From: Brevibacterium sp.
GTDB lineage: Bacteria > Actinomycetota > Actinomycetes > Actinomycetales > Brevibacteriaceae
Length of the DNA: 64,000 nucleotides
Direction of reading: 5' to 3'
NCBI RefSeq assembly: GCF_031179145.1
Contig: NZ_JAPSIB010000002.1
Coordinates: 210,404 to 274,403, forward strand
Below are positions 28,624-37,136 of the stretch, piece after piece. Each line of letters starts with the position of its first letter. The first letter of the stretch is position 1. The notes beneath the pieces are model-generated. The model was not told where the DNA came from. It ran no database searches and saw only the letters and a list, made by a program, of their open reading frames with translations. Made by a program: the position numbers and the translations under genes.

Positions 28624-29910
28624 GTGAATTTGACGCTCACCGATGTGCGACTCTTCCCCCGCCACCACGACGACCCCGCCGTCGACGTCGAGATCGCCGA
28701 CGGGCGGATCGCCGCGATCACCCCGAGCCGCCGGAACGATCGCCGGCCGGACGACGGCCGCGGCGAGGACGAGAGCCGCAGCCACCTGCGCGAGGAGTCC
28801 GAGCACATCGACGGTCGTGGCCGGCTGCTGCTGCCGGGGCTCGGCGACGTCCATGCCCATCTCGACTCGAACCGGATGGGCCAGACCTTCCGTCCGCACA
28901 CCGCCGACGGCACCCTGCACGGCTACATCATGAACGACCGCGCGAACTGGCGCCACGGCGAACGCAGCGTCCGCGACCAGGCCTCCTACGCGATCGCTGC
29001 GATCATCGCCTCCGGCGGGACCCGCATCCGCTCCCATGCCCAGATCGACGCCGACTGCTCCCTCGACCGGTTCGCAGGTGTCCGTGACGCCCTCGCCGCC
29101 CACGCAGACGTCCTCGACGCGCAGCTCGTCGCCTTCCCGCAGGCCGGAATCGTCCGCGAGCCCCGGGTCAGGGATCTCCTCGACGCGGCGCTGAGCGAAG
29201 GGGCCGATCTCGTCGGCGGGCTCGATCCCCTCCAGTACGACCGGGACCCCGTGAGACATCTCGACATCGTGTTCGGCCTCGCCGAGAAGCACGGCAAGGG
29301 GGTCGACATCCACCTCCACGAAGGCGGCAGCGCCGGCGCGTATTCGATCGAGGAGATCGCCCACCGTACGAAGACGCTGGGCCTCGAGGGCCAGGTGACG
29401 ATCTCGCATGCGTTCGCCCTGCACACGAATCCCGAGTCCGAGGTCCGCCGCCTCGTCGAACTCATCGCCGAGGCGGGGATCTCGTGCACGACGGTCGCTC
29501 CGTCCAAGGGCGCACTGCCGCTGCGTCTGCTCGCCGAGCACGGGGTGGCGGTGGGTCTCGGAGAGGACGGACAGCGCGACTACTGGAGTCCCTACGGGGA
29601 CGGGGACCTGCTGCGCCGGACCTGGCAGCTGGCCTTCACGAACAGCTTCCGGCACGATGAGGACATCGAGGCCTGCCTCGACGTCGCCTCCCGCGGCGGG
29701 GCGCAGGTGATGGCCGGGACCCGGCCTGCGGGGCTGCCGCTCACCGAGGATGCGGACTTCGGTCTCGCGGTCGGGGCGCCGGCGGACTTCGTCCTCATCG
29801 ATGCCGACACGGTCACCTCGGCGATCATGGACACACCCCGTGACCGGGACGTCTACAAGGGCGGGGTGCTCGTCGCCTCCGGCGGTCGGCTCCTCGGCGG
29901 GGTGCGCTGA
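28624..29910 (+). CDS. cytosine deaminase-like metal-dependent amidohydrolase
   Basis: The 428-residue TIM-barrel amidohydrolase has the HAHLD metal motif (LPGLGDVHAHLD, about 73-84), DIHLHEGGSAGAYS with the histidine that binds metal, the SHAFAL segment and a C-terminal GEDGQRDYWSPYGDGD, matching the cytosine/isoguanine deaminase group rather than dihydropyrimidinases. Its reaction is probably hydrolytic deamination of a nucleobase or a related ring. I use GTG 28624; a TTG six bases later is also possible. It has a charged insertion (RRNDRRPDDGRGEDESRSH, about 33-51). Its last 58 bases overlap, tail to tail, the tilS coding region. Confidence 0.82.
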   Translation: MNLTLTDVRLFPRHHDDPAVDVEIADGRIAAITPSRRNDRRPDDGRGEDESRSHLREESEHIDGRGRLLLPGLGDVHAHLDSNRMGQTFRPHTADGTLHGYIMNDRANWRHGERSVRDQASYAIAAIIASGGTRIRSHAQIDADCSLDRFAGVRDALAAHADVLDAQLVAFPQAGIVREPRVRDLLDAALSEGADLVGGLDPLQYDRDPVRHLDIVFGLAEKHGKGVDIHLHEGGSAGAYSIEEIAHRTKTLGLEGQVTISHAFALHTNPESEVRRLVELIAEAGISCTTVAPSKGALPLRLLAEHGVAVGLGEDGQRDYWSPYGDGDLLRRTWQLAFTNSFRHDEDIEACLDVASRGGAQVMAGTRPAGLPLTEDADFGLAVGAPADFVLIDADTVTSAIMDTPRDRDVYKGGVLVASGGRLLGGVR

Positions 29911-30944
29911 GACCGCCCGGCGCGCTCGACGTCGCGGAAGCTCAGCCGGTCGCGGTCGACCAGCGCTTCGGTGTCGCCGGGCAATGACAGGCGCCCGCGG
30001 GTGCGACTGCGCACGAGACGGCACAGCGTCGCGATCCGGTCGGCACCGAAGCCCTGCGCGGGCACACCCAAGGACAGGAGCCAGGAGCGCAGTGCCCGGC
30101 TGAGGATCGCCTCGGGCAGGTCCCGCAAGGGTATGAGGTCGATCTCCCGGCGCTCGGCGAGCTCGGCGGCAACCGTCCAGGCCACCTCATCGAGGCAGTC
30201 GGCGTCGGCGCGGCAGAGATCGGCCGTCCGGGCCAGATTGGCGGCGAGCGGCTGTCCCAGTTCACGTTCGAACCGCTCGACGAGGCCGCGCGCCCGCACC
30301 CGCGCGAACGCGGGATCGGTGTTCATCGGGTCGTCCCACACCTCGATGCCCTGCGCCCGGCAGGAGGCTTCGGTGTCGCTGCGGTCCAGGCCCAGGAGCG
30401 GGCGGAGGAGACGAGCCGTGCGCGGCGCCATTCCCGCCAGCGACCGTGTGCCCGATCCGCGCAGCAGACCGAGCAGAACGGTCTCGGCCTGATCGTTTCT
30501 CGTGTGCGCAGTGATGATCCACTCGGCGCCGACACGCTGCCGGACGTTCTCGAGAACGCCATAGCGTGCCTCTCGGGCCGCCGCCTCGAGGCCTTCGACG
30601 CCGGCACTGACCTGCACGGCGATGGTCTCGGCCGGCACACCCCAGCTCTCAGCGGTCGTGCGCACGCGCTCTGCCACCGCGGCGGAGGCGGACTGCAGTC
30701 CATGGTCGACGGTCACGGCGCGGGCGCTGACCTCATCCCTGCGGTGGAGGAAGGCGCACGCGTGCAGGAGCGCCATCGAGTCCGCTCCTCCGGAGACCGC
30801 GACGATCACGACCGGCGGATTCGGTCCCCGCGAGGCAGTGGCGGCAGTCGCCGGGGAGAGAGCCTCCCGCACGGCGGTGCGGATGGCGGCGCTGGCGGGG
30901 TCGAGGGTGGGGCGCCGCTCGGGCGATCGCTCACCCGTGGACAC
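29853..30944 (-). CDS. tilS: tRNA(Ile)-lysidine synthase
   Basis: The 363-residue PP-loop ATPase makes lysidine at C34 of tRNA-Ile(CAU). The PP loop VSGGADSMALLH (about 50-61) and the N-type substrate motif TAHTRNDQAETVLLGLLRGSG are clear. The protein has the shorter actinobacterial C-terminal domain. It starts with GTG 30944, overlaps the DUF2342 gene by 14 bases at its start, and its 3' end overlaps the convergent deaminase gene by 58 bases. The last roughly 20 residues (RSQRTPPRSRPPEAT) look non-conserved, so the overlap probably reflects deaminase-gene insertion. Confidence 0.93.
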   Translation of the reverse strand: MSTGERSPERRPTLDPASAAIRTAVREALSPATAATASRGPNPPVVIVAVSGGADSMALLHACAFLHRRDEVSARAVTVDHGLQSASAAVAERVRTTAESWGVPAETIAVQVSAGVEGLEAAAREARYGVLENVRQRVGAEWIITAHTRNDQAETVLLGLLRGSGTRSLAGMAPRTARLLRPLLGLDRSDTEASCRAQGIEVWDDPMNTDPAFARVRARGLVERFERELGQPLAANLARTADLCRADADCLDEVAWTVAAELAERREIDLIPLRDLPEAILSRALRSWLLSLGVPAQGFGADRIATLCRLVRSRTRGRLSLPGDTEALVDRDRLSFRDVERAGRSQRTPPRSRPPEATSTPPL

Positions 30945-31950
30945 GGTCCAACCACAGCCGCGGCGTCTGGATCTCCGCGCTCGTCGGCAGGTTGCCCGGC
31001 TCTGCGTAGATGGCGGAGAACCCGGTCTGCCCGACCTCGCGGCGGACGGCGCGGACGAACTTCGCCCCGTCCCGGTACTGGGCGAGTTTGAGGTTCATGC
31101 CCAGCAGGTTCGTCAGGAATCCCTGTCCCGAGTCGCGGCGGGCCTCGAACCGGTGGCGCAGGGTCGCGACGCTGCCGATGACGTCGGCGCCCACTTCGTC
31201 CATGACGACGTCGGCGTGCCCTTCGAGCAGGCTCAGTATCGCCGAGGCCTCGTCGAGGGCGGTCCGCATGTCGTCGTCGGTGATGAAGTCGAGCATGCTT
31301 GCCTCCCCCTTGACGATCCGCGCGGCAGTGGCGAACAGATCGGCGATGGAGGAGAAGCTGGGGGCCTGCAGCGGCACCGACACGAGGCGCGAGAGCAGTC
31401 CGCGCATGTGCTCGCGCAGCCAGGGGGCGGTGGCGAACTGGACCTGGTGAGTGGCCTCGTGGAGGGCGACCCACATCCGGAAGTCGCGAGGGCCGACGTC
31501 CATCGCCTCCTCGGCGATGAGCACCGCCGGGGCGATGAACATCAGACGGCCGGTCTCCGCGGCGAAGGGATCGAACTGTCCGAGCACCCGGGTCGAGAGC
31601 AGCGACATCACCGACGCCACCTCCACTGCCGCGGCTCCCCGTGCCGCAGGGCCCGGCGGGGTGGGCAGGGCGGAGACGTCGACCATCCCGTTGAGCGACT
31701 GCGCGTTGGCCTTGATCCAGCCGAGCTGGTCGAGCACCAGGACGGAGCCGGCGGCCAGCCGGGCACGGACGTCGTCGGCATGGGCGGGATCGAGCAGGAA
31801 CGAGTCCACGACCAGGTCCTGGGCGGTCAGCGCGTTGTCCTTGAGCCCGCGCACCAGTTCCTGGAGTTCGTCCCGACCGGGGACGCGGGCGGCGGTGACG
31901 AGCTCCTTCGCGGCCCGTTCGGCGATGCGTTCGTCGATGATCATCGGCAT
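30931..31950 (-). CDS. zinc-dependent metalloprotease of the DUF2342 family
   Basis: The 339-residue protein has a zinc motif WVALHEATHQVQF (about 160-172), an LLEGHADVVMDEVG segment (about 241-254) providing further ligands and the conserved FLTNLLGMNLKLAQYRDG (about 278-295). This is the actinobacterial DUF2342 family, sometimes called coenzyme F420 biosynthesis-associated from its context; its true substrate is not known. A start at ATG 31944 would give the usual ATGA overlap with the dacB stop. It is co-transcribed with dacB and tilS. Confidence 0.88.
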   Translation of the reverse strand: MPMIIDERIAERAAKELVTAARVPGRDELQELVRGLKDNALTAQDLVVDSFLLDPAHADDVRARLAAGSVLVLDQLGWIKANAQSLNGMVDVSALPTPPGPAARGAAAVEVASVMSLLSTRVLGQFDPFAAETGRLMFIAPAVLIAEEAMDVGPRDFRMWVALHEATHQVQFATAPWLREHMRGLLSRLVSVPLQAPSFSSIADLFATAARIVKGEASMLDFITDDDMRTALDEASAILSLLEGHADVVMDEVGADVIGSVATLRHRFEARRDSGQGFLTNLLGMNLKLAQYRDGAKFVRAVRREVGQTGFSAIYAEPGNLPTSAEIQTPRLWLDRVHG

Positions 31951-33389
31951 CCGCAGTTCGCGAGCGCCGTGACGATGTCGTCGATGGTCTTCCGTGCGTC
32001 CAATATCTTGCCCTTCTTCACGTGGTCGACCTGGAGGCTGAAGACGAGGTACCGTCCGTCGCGGTCGAGGACCCCGCCGGCCAGGGAGGTCACGGTGGAC
32101 AGGGTCCCCGTCTTCGCATGCACCTGTCCGGTGGCCATCTCATCGTTCGTGAACCGGTCGCTCAGCGTCCCGGTCAGCCCGCCCACCGGCATCAGGCTGA
32201 TCAGGGAGGACAGCGAGCCGTCCGCGACGGCGGAGGCCTGCAGGACGGAGGTGAGGTCGTGCGGGGAGATCCGGTTCGCATAGGTCAACCCGGAGGTGTC
32301 CTCGAGGTGGGTCTGGCCGAGGTCGACCGTCTCCTCGAGCGCGGCGAGCACCGCCTTCGGGGCGGCTGCGGCGGATCCCGGCTGCCCGGAGGCGATGGCG
32401 ACCTCCCGGCCGAGCACCTCGGCGACGACGTTGTCGCTGTGGACGAGCGCGTACTCGAGGAGTTCGGAGATCGTCGCGGACTCGACCGCGGCGACGGTCG
32501 CGGAGTCCGTGGAGCCCTCGGTCGCGGAGTCCGTGGACCCCGTCGTGGCGCCTGCCTGCGCCGAGGCGGGGCGGGGGTTCTCGGTGACGGTGATCCCGGC
32601 GGCCTGCAGCTCCTTGTCGAAGGCCGCGAACGCGTCCTTGGCCGGGTGCTCGCTGCGGGGGCGCCACTCCCCCGTCCCACCGAGGTAGCCGGTGTCGATC
32701 ATCAGCGGCTGGATCGGCGTGATCACTCCCTTGCCGATGTCGGACCGGGACCAGCCGGGGTCGAAGTCCGGACCCGGATAGCGGCTGGTGTCGAGGTTGA
32801 GCTTCACCTCGGCGACTCCTCTGTCCTTGAGGGCCCGGGCGGCCTGAACCGCGAGCGTGCGCAGGCCCGCGTGGCCGACCACGGCGCTCGGCTGCGAGTC
32901 GCCTGCGCCGAGCAGCGGGTCACCGCCGCCCTTCAGGGTCAGGGTCGAGGTGGCGGGGTCGAACTCCGCCGAGGTGGTCAGCCGTTCCTGCCCGCCGATC
33001 GTCAGCAGGGCCGCCGCCCCGGTCAGGACCTTCGTCACCGACGCCGGTGTGCGGCCTTCGTTCTGTCCCCGGGCGTAGAGGACCTTGTTGCTCAGCGCGT
33101 CGCGGACTTCGATTCCCAGGCCCTTGACCTGCGCCGAGGAGAGGATGCCGTCGACGACCTTGCCGACGCCGGCCGGCACGGTTGCGGAATCGTCGAGCGC
33201 CGAGGCGGGCGCCGGGACGTCCGATGACACCGCGCGCGGTTCGGGGACGGGCTGGACCTCGATGGGCGGGTCCACGGTGAGAAAGCTCGGAAGCTCGTCG
33301 GAGACGTCGAAGGCATCGGCGACGGCGTAGCCTGTCACCGAGAGCGCGAGGACTCCGGCGACGACGCCCGTGGCGATCCGTTTGTTCAC
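31941..33389 (-). CDS. dacB: D-alanyl-D-alanine carboxypeptidase/endopeptidase (PBP4 type)
   Basis: The 482-residue penicillin-binding protein has a signal/anchor (MNKRIATGVVAGVLALSVTG), then the three active-site motifs: SxxK in PASVTKVLTG, SxN in HSDNVVAEV and KTG in HAKTGTLSTV. The domain between SxxK and SxN is the large insertion of class C PBPs. It carries a locus of repeated Ser/Thr/Ala (ATTGSTDSATEGSTDSATVAA). It trims peptidoglycan outside the membrane. It begins at GTG 33389, divergent from ppa. Confidence 0.95.
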   Translation of the reverse strand: MNKRIATGVVAGVLALSVTGYAVADAFDVSDELPSFLTVDPPIEVQPVPEPRAVSSDVPAPASALDDSATVPAGVGKVVDGILSSAQVKGLGIEVRDALSNKVLYARGQNEGRTPASVTKVLTGAAALLTIGGQERLTTSAEFDPATSTLTLKGGGDPLLGAGDSQPSAVVGHAGLRTLAVQAARALKDRGVAEVKLNLDTSRYPGPDFDPGWSRSDIGKGVITPIQPLMIDTGYLGGTGEWRPRSEHPAKDAFAAFDKELQAAGITVTENPRPASAQAGATTGSTDSATEGSTDSATVAAVESATISELLEYALVHSDNVVAEVLGREVAIASGQPGSAAAAPKAVLAALEETVDLGQTHLEDTSGLTYANRISPHDLTSVLQASAVADGSLSSLISLMPVGGLTGTLSDRFTNDEMATGQVHAKTGTLSTVTSLAGGVLDRDGRYLVFSLQVDHVKKGKILDARKTIDDIVTALANCGCR

Positions 33390-33526
33390 GCTCGAACTTC
33401 CGTTCTGGTCGTCGGTGGCGTCGGCGGCGATGTGCGTGATCGCCGGTGTGCCGGTGGGGACTTGTAGGCTCTATTCTAGTGACGCAATCCGAATTTCTCG
33501 TCAAGCACCCCGACTGAAGGAGCACC

Positions 33527-34012
33527 ATGGAACTCTTGGCCACGATCGAGATCCCGCGCGGTCAGCGCAACAAGTACGAAGTCGATCATGAGACCGGTCG
33601 CGTCAAGCTCGACCGCTACCTCTACACCTCGATGCAGTACCCGGCTGACTACGGCTTCATCGAGGACACGCTCGGCAACGACGGTGATCCCCTCGATGTT
33701 CTCGTTCTGCTGCCCGAGCCGCTGTTCCCCGGCGTCCTCGTCGATGTGCGCCCGATCGGAATGTTCCAGATGGAGGACGAGGCAGGCGGTGACGACAAGG
33801 TCCTCGCCGTGCCGGCCGGCGATCCCCGCTGGGACTCCTACCAGGACGTCTCCGACGTCGACAAGTTCACCCTCGATTCCATCGAGCACTTCTTCACCCG
33901 CTACAAGGACCTCGAGCCCGGCAAGTTCGTCAAGGGCTCGAAGTGGGTCGGCCGCGCCGAGGCAGAGGCAGAGGTCGAGGCCTCGATCGCCCGCTTCAAG
34001 GAAGCTCACTGA
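33527..34012 (+). CDS. ppa: inorganic pyrophosphatase, family I
   Basis: The 161-residue soluble enzyme hydrolyses pyrophosphate. Active-site residues are seen in [37 protein letters not shown] (the signature, residues about 41-59) and [14 protein letters not shown]. Its length is normal for the hexameric bacterial form. The ATG follows GAAGGAGCACC. It is divergent from dacB, 137 bases apart, and followed by a strong terminator. Confidence 0.97.
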   Translation: MELLATIEIPRGQRNKYEVDHETGRVKLDRYLYTSMQYPADYGFIEDTLGNDGDPLDVLVLLPEPLFPGVLVDVRPIGMFQMEDEAGGDDKVLAVPAGDPRWDSYQDVSDVDKFTLDSIEHFFTRYKDLEPGKFVKGSKWVGRAEAEAEVEASIARFKEAH

Positions 34013-34043
34013 GCCTGCGCTCTCCCACGGATCGGATCTCATC

Positions 34044-34073
34044 GACCGCTCGGATGCGCGCATCCGGGCGGTC
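34044..34073 (+). terminator. terminator after ppa
   Basis: Two 15-bp arms (34044-34058 and 34059-34073) pair perfectly except for one G-T wobble, around a central 16-base palindrome CGGATGCGCGCATCCG. It lies 32 bases past the ppa stop. A pyrimidine-rich stretch (CTCTCCTCTCCCC) follows, but there is no T-run. Confidence 0.75.
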
Positions 34074-34130
34074 GCTCTCCTCTCCCCACCCAGGCGGCAA
34101 TGCTGGTTGCCACGTCCCTTTCGTCGTAAT

Positions 34131-34144
34131 TTAGGTCACCCTAA
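34131..34144 (+). promoter_or_regulatory. possible iron-box-like (DtxR/IdeR) site or palindromic operator
   Basis: TTAGG and CCTAA form a perfect inverted repeat with a four-base spacer (TTAGGTCACCCTAA), in a locally AT-rich stretch about 36 bases upstream of the VOC-protein start. The first half matches the DtxR-type box TTAGGTTAG, and CTAA matches part of the second, but the full 19-base consensus is not met. It may instead be another palindromic operator. Confidence 0.35.
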
Positions 34145-34180
34145 TAAGAAGTGTGAGCTGGGTTATGCGATTCTCAAGAC

Positions 34181-34825
34181 ATGAAACTCGATCATGTGTC
34201 CTTCGCCAGTGAACCTGATGGTTACGAAGCAACGGCCAGGAGAATTTCGGACAGACTGGGCGTGGACCCCTATGACGGCGGCGTCCATCCCCGGTTCGGC
34301 ACCAGAAACCTGATCTTCCCCCTCTCGGGCGGCCATTACCTCGAAGTCGTCGAAGCCTTGGAGCACCCTGCCGCCCTGTCCACGCCCTTCGGTCAGGCCG
34401 TGCGGGCCAGGTCCGAACTCGGCGGCGGCTGGATGGGCTGGTGCGTGTCGGTCGATGACCTCACCGAGGTGGAGAAGCGGCTCGAACGCAAGGCCGTCGA
34501 CGGCAACCGGACACCGGAGTCCGGCCGAGAGCTGCGCTGGCTGCAGATCGGCGTCAAGGGCCTGCTCGCCGACCCGCAGCTGCCGTTCTTCATCAAGTGG
34601 TCGGTGGACTCGTCCGAACACCCCTCCGCGTACAAGTCGAACGGCGATGTCGCCATCGACACCCTGCAGATCGCCGGGGACCGCGACCGGCTGCGCGACT
34701 GGCTGGGCACCCAGGATCCCAAGCCCCTGCCCGAGATCAACATCGACTGGTCCTCACCCCATGGCACCCCCGGAATCATGTCCGTGAGCTTCCGGACGGA
34801 GAAGAACGGCCACGTCGTCATCTGA
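34181..34825 (+). CDS. VOC/glyoxalase-like domain protein
   Basis: The 214-residue protein begins MKLDHVSFASEPDGYEATA, with the VOC start pattern, then FGTRNLIFPLSGGHYLEVVEAL and a second half (GWCVSVDDLTEVEKRL, ending FFIKWSVDSSEHPSAYKSN). This is the Glyoxalase_3-like group of unknown substrate. It begins about 37 bases after an AT-rich palindrome. It converges with the PhoX gene; the intergenic space holds the second GGTGGTCACAGA hairpin. Confidence 0.78.
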   Translation: MKLDHVSFASEPDGYEATARRISDRLGVDPYDGGVHPRFGTRNLIFPLSGGHYLEVVEALEHPAALSTPFGQAVRARSELGGGWMGWCVSVDDLTEVEKRLERKAVDGNRTPESGRELRWLQIGVKGLLADPQLPFFIKWSVDSSEHPSAYKSNGDVAIDTLQIAGDRDRLRDWLGTQDPKPLPEINIDWSSPHGTPGIMSVSFRTEKNGHVVI

Positions 34826-34883
34826 GCGCTGCTGCGCCAGGCTCGGCCCGCTGTCGCGCCCCGGGGCGGCCTGCCGCCGATTC

Positions 34884-34946
34884 GGTGGTCACAGAACTGA
34901 GGCGGAAACGGGAATCTCCCGTTTCCGCCTCAGTTCTTCGACCGCC
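34884..34946. repeat. long hairpin, copy 2 of the GGTGGTCACAGA repeat family (bidirectional terminator)
   Basis: Positions 34893-34913 and 34917-34937 are perfect 21-bp inverted repeats closed by a three-base loop; the flanks GGTGGTCAC and TCGACCGCC extend the pairing imperfectly. It sits between two convergent genes and should terminate both. The outer sequence GGTGGTCACAGA, then CTGAGG, matches the hairpin at 12819-12881, while the inner stem differs (GCGGAAACGGGA), indicating two diverged members of one repeat class. Confidence 0.8.
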
Positions 34947-34960
34947 TGTTCGCGCTGTGC

Positions 34961-36991
34961 TCAGTCCTTGAGCACCTGCACCACGGATGGCCGGGGCATC
35001 GCGGCGACTCCCCTGCCGACATCCGTGGCCTCGACGTAGTCGGGGAACTTCGAGTGCTGATCCGACCAGCTGCCGTCCTCGCCGGGGTGCTGCACGGCGA
35101 CGAACGCCGTGTTCTCACCGTCGTGCACGAGCGGACCGCACACCTCTGCCTCGCGTGGGACCGAGAGGAACTGCTCGACGCGTCCGCGCTCATCTCCCTC
35201 GAGGGTCACCCGGAACAGCCCGTCGCAGTATCCGATGCCATCGGGGGCGCCGTCGGTGGAGATCCACAGGTTGCCCGCGGTGTCGAAGGTGACGTTGTCG
35301 GGGCACGAGATCGGCGAGACCTGCTCTGCCGGGAATCCCGAGAAGTAGGTCGCGTCACCCTGCTTGGGGTCGCCGCAGACGAGGAGCAGCGTCCAGTCGA
35401 AGTTGGTCCCGGCGTGGTTGTCGCCGCGTTCGGTGATCTCGATGACGTGACCGTCCCGGTTCTCGGTGCGCGGGTTGGCTTCGTCGGCTCCGGCCTTGCC
35501 GGCCTTGCCGCGGTCGGAGTTGTTCGTGCAGGCGACGTAGACCTTGCCGTTGACCGGGTTCGGTTCGACGTCCTCGCAGCGGTCCATCTTCGTCGGACCG
35601 AGCTTGTCCGCGGCCAGCCGCGCGTTGACCAGCACCTCGGCGACTGACATCCCGGGCACCCGGGAGCGGCCGTTCTTCACCAGCGGCAGCCACTGCCCGC
35701 TGCCGTCGAACGCTCCGTCGGCGGGGACCTCTCCGCTGCCGTCGATCTCGGTCTTCGGCGAGTTGCCGGTGAACTTCGCGACGTAGAGGTCGCCCTCGGC
35801 CAACAGCGTCTTGTTGTGGGCCCGGTCGCCCTCCCTGTACTTGCCCTTCGACACGAACTTGTAGAGGTAATCGAACCGTTCGTCGTCGCCCATGTAGGCC
35901 ACGGCGTGGCCCGACTTCGAGATCGTGACATTGGCGCCCTCGTGCTTGAAACGGCCGAGGCCGGTGTGCTTGAGCGGCGGCGAATCGGGGTCCCAGGGAT
36001 CGACCTCGACGATCCAACCGAACCGGTTGGCCTCGTTCGCGAAGCCGGGGTTGGACGTGTCGAAGCGCGGCAGGTCCTCCTCCCAGCCGTAGGCCGAGGG
36101 TTCGCTGGTCAGTCCGTAGCGCTTCTCCGCCGCCGAGGTGCCGGCCGCCTTGAAGTAGGAGTTGAAGTTCTCCTCGCCGGAGACCAGGGTCCCCCACGGG
36201 GTGAGCCCGCCCGCGCAGTTGCCCAAGGTCCCCTGCGCTTTGTCCCCTTTCGGGTACTCCTTGGTCCGGAGCAGGTCGGAGCCGGCCGCCGGGCCGGTGA
36301 AGGTGTACTCGGTGTCGATGAGGAAGCGGCGGTTGCGGCGGCCGTGGACATCGACGCGCCAGGGTGCCGACTTGCCCGGACGGACCAGTTCGGCCACTGT
36401 CAGGCCATGGGCCTGGCGGCTGATGGCGCGTTTCGTCGCGGCATCCATGTCCGCGGGATACATGATGTCGTCGTTGGTGTACTCGTGGTTGGAGAACAGG
36501 ACCGCGCGGTTGTCGTCACCGCTCTCGTCGAGCTGGATCTGGAGGAAGTCGTTGTTGTAGCCGAACTGGCGCCGCTGGGCTTCGACGCTCTGGTTCTCCG
36601 GGTCGAACGTCGGGGAATCGGGGAACAGCGCGTCGCCCCAGCGCACGACCGTGTGCCAGGAGTAGCCTGCCGGGACGATGAGCTCGTCGACCTCGTGGTG
36701 GACCGGGTCGATCGCGGTGAAGTCGAGGGAGCCGCCGGTCGCGGCGGCCGCAGCCCGGGCGGCGGGGCTCGGCGCGGAGGTCACTGCGATGGCCAGGGCC
36801 CCGGCGGCGGAGGCGCCGAGGACGGAGCGGCGGCTCAGCTGCGCGCCCACGATGTCACGGAAGTAACTGTTGTTCGACGTATTGCAGATCGCCTTCGTAC
36901 ACGCGTTGTCGCATTTCAGCGCGCAGGTGACAGGGCTTCTCTTGCCGCGCACATGATTGGCCATGGGCAGAAGTTCGCGCAGGGGCGCCAT
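34961..36991 (-). CDS. phoX: PhoX-family alkaline phosphatase, Tat-exported
   Basis: The 676-residue protein has a Tat signal (QLSRRSVLGASAAGALAIAV, starting about residue 52) after an unusual cytoplasmic stretch with four cysteines (VTCALKCDNACTKAICNT). The body is the PhoX (DUF839) six-bladed propeller, with segments such as NHEYTNDDIMYPADMD, GNCAGGLTPWGTLVSGEENF and DNVTFDTAGNLWISTDG. PhoX releases phosphate from organic phosphates outside the cell, using calcium and iron. The start at 36991 follows AAGGAGAGAACCG. It is normally induced by phosphate starvation; no Pho box could be recognised with confidence. Confidence 0.92.
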   Translation of the reverse strand: MAPLRELLPMANHVRGKRSPVTCALKCDNACTKAICNTSNNSYFRDIVGAQLSRRSVLGASAAGALAIAVTSAPSPAARAAAAATGGSLDFTAIDPVHHEVDELIVPAGYSWHTVVRWGDALFPDSPTFDPENQSVEAQRRQFGYNNDFLQIQLDESGDDNRAVLFSNHEYTNDDIMYPADMDAATKRAISRQAHGLTVAELVRPGKSAPWRVDVHGRRNRRFLIDTEYTFTGPAAGSDLLRTKEYPKGDKAQGTLGNCAGGLTPWGTLVSGEENFNSYFKAAGTSAAEKRYGLTSEPSAYGWEEDLPRFDTSNPGFANEANRFGWIVEVDPWDPDSPPLKHTGLGRFKHEGANVTISKSGHAVAYMGDDERFDYLYKFVSKGKYREGDRAHNKTLLAEGDLYVAKFTGNSPKTEIDGSGEVPADGAFDGSGQWLPLVKNGRSRVPGMSVAEVLVNARLAADKLGPTKMDRCEDVEPNPVNGKVYVACTNNSDRGKAGKAGADEANPRTENRDGHVIEITERGDNHAGTNFDWTLLLVCGDPKQGDATYFSGFPAEQVSPISCPDNVTFDTAGNLWISTDGAPDGIGYCDGLFRVTLEGDERGRVEQFLSVPREAEVCGPLVHDGENTAFVAVQHPGEDGSWSDQHSKFPDYVEATDVGRGVAAMPRPSVVQVLKD

Positions 36992-37136
36992 CGGTTCTCT
37001 CCTTGTTCGGACTCGCTCATCCCACGCCCACCAACTCGACCGAGCAGCCGCAGCGGTGGGCCGGGCACACCAGGACGAGAGTTCCAGCCGCAGGTCAACC
37101 GCTCCCCACGAGGAGGTGAACGGCCGGTGAACCCGC

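Noticed and set aside
27274..30024. A 916-residue minus-strand protein extending the MFS transporter upstream
   Set aside because: The upstream extension is the antisense of the deaminase gene; the transporter proper starts at 28497.
36900..37136. Pho box before phoX
   Set aside because: No pair of direct repeats matching a PhoP site could be identified in the GC-rich leader.
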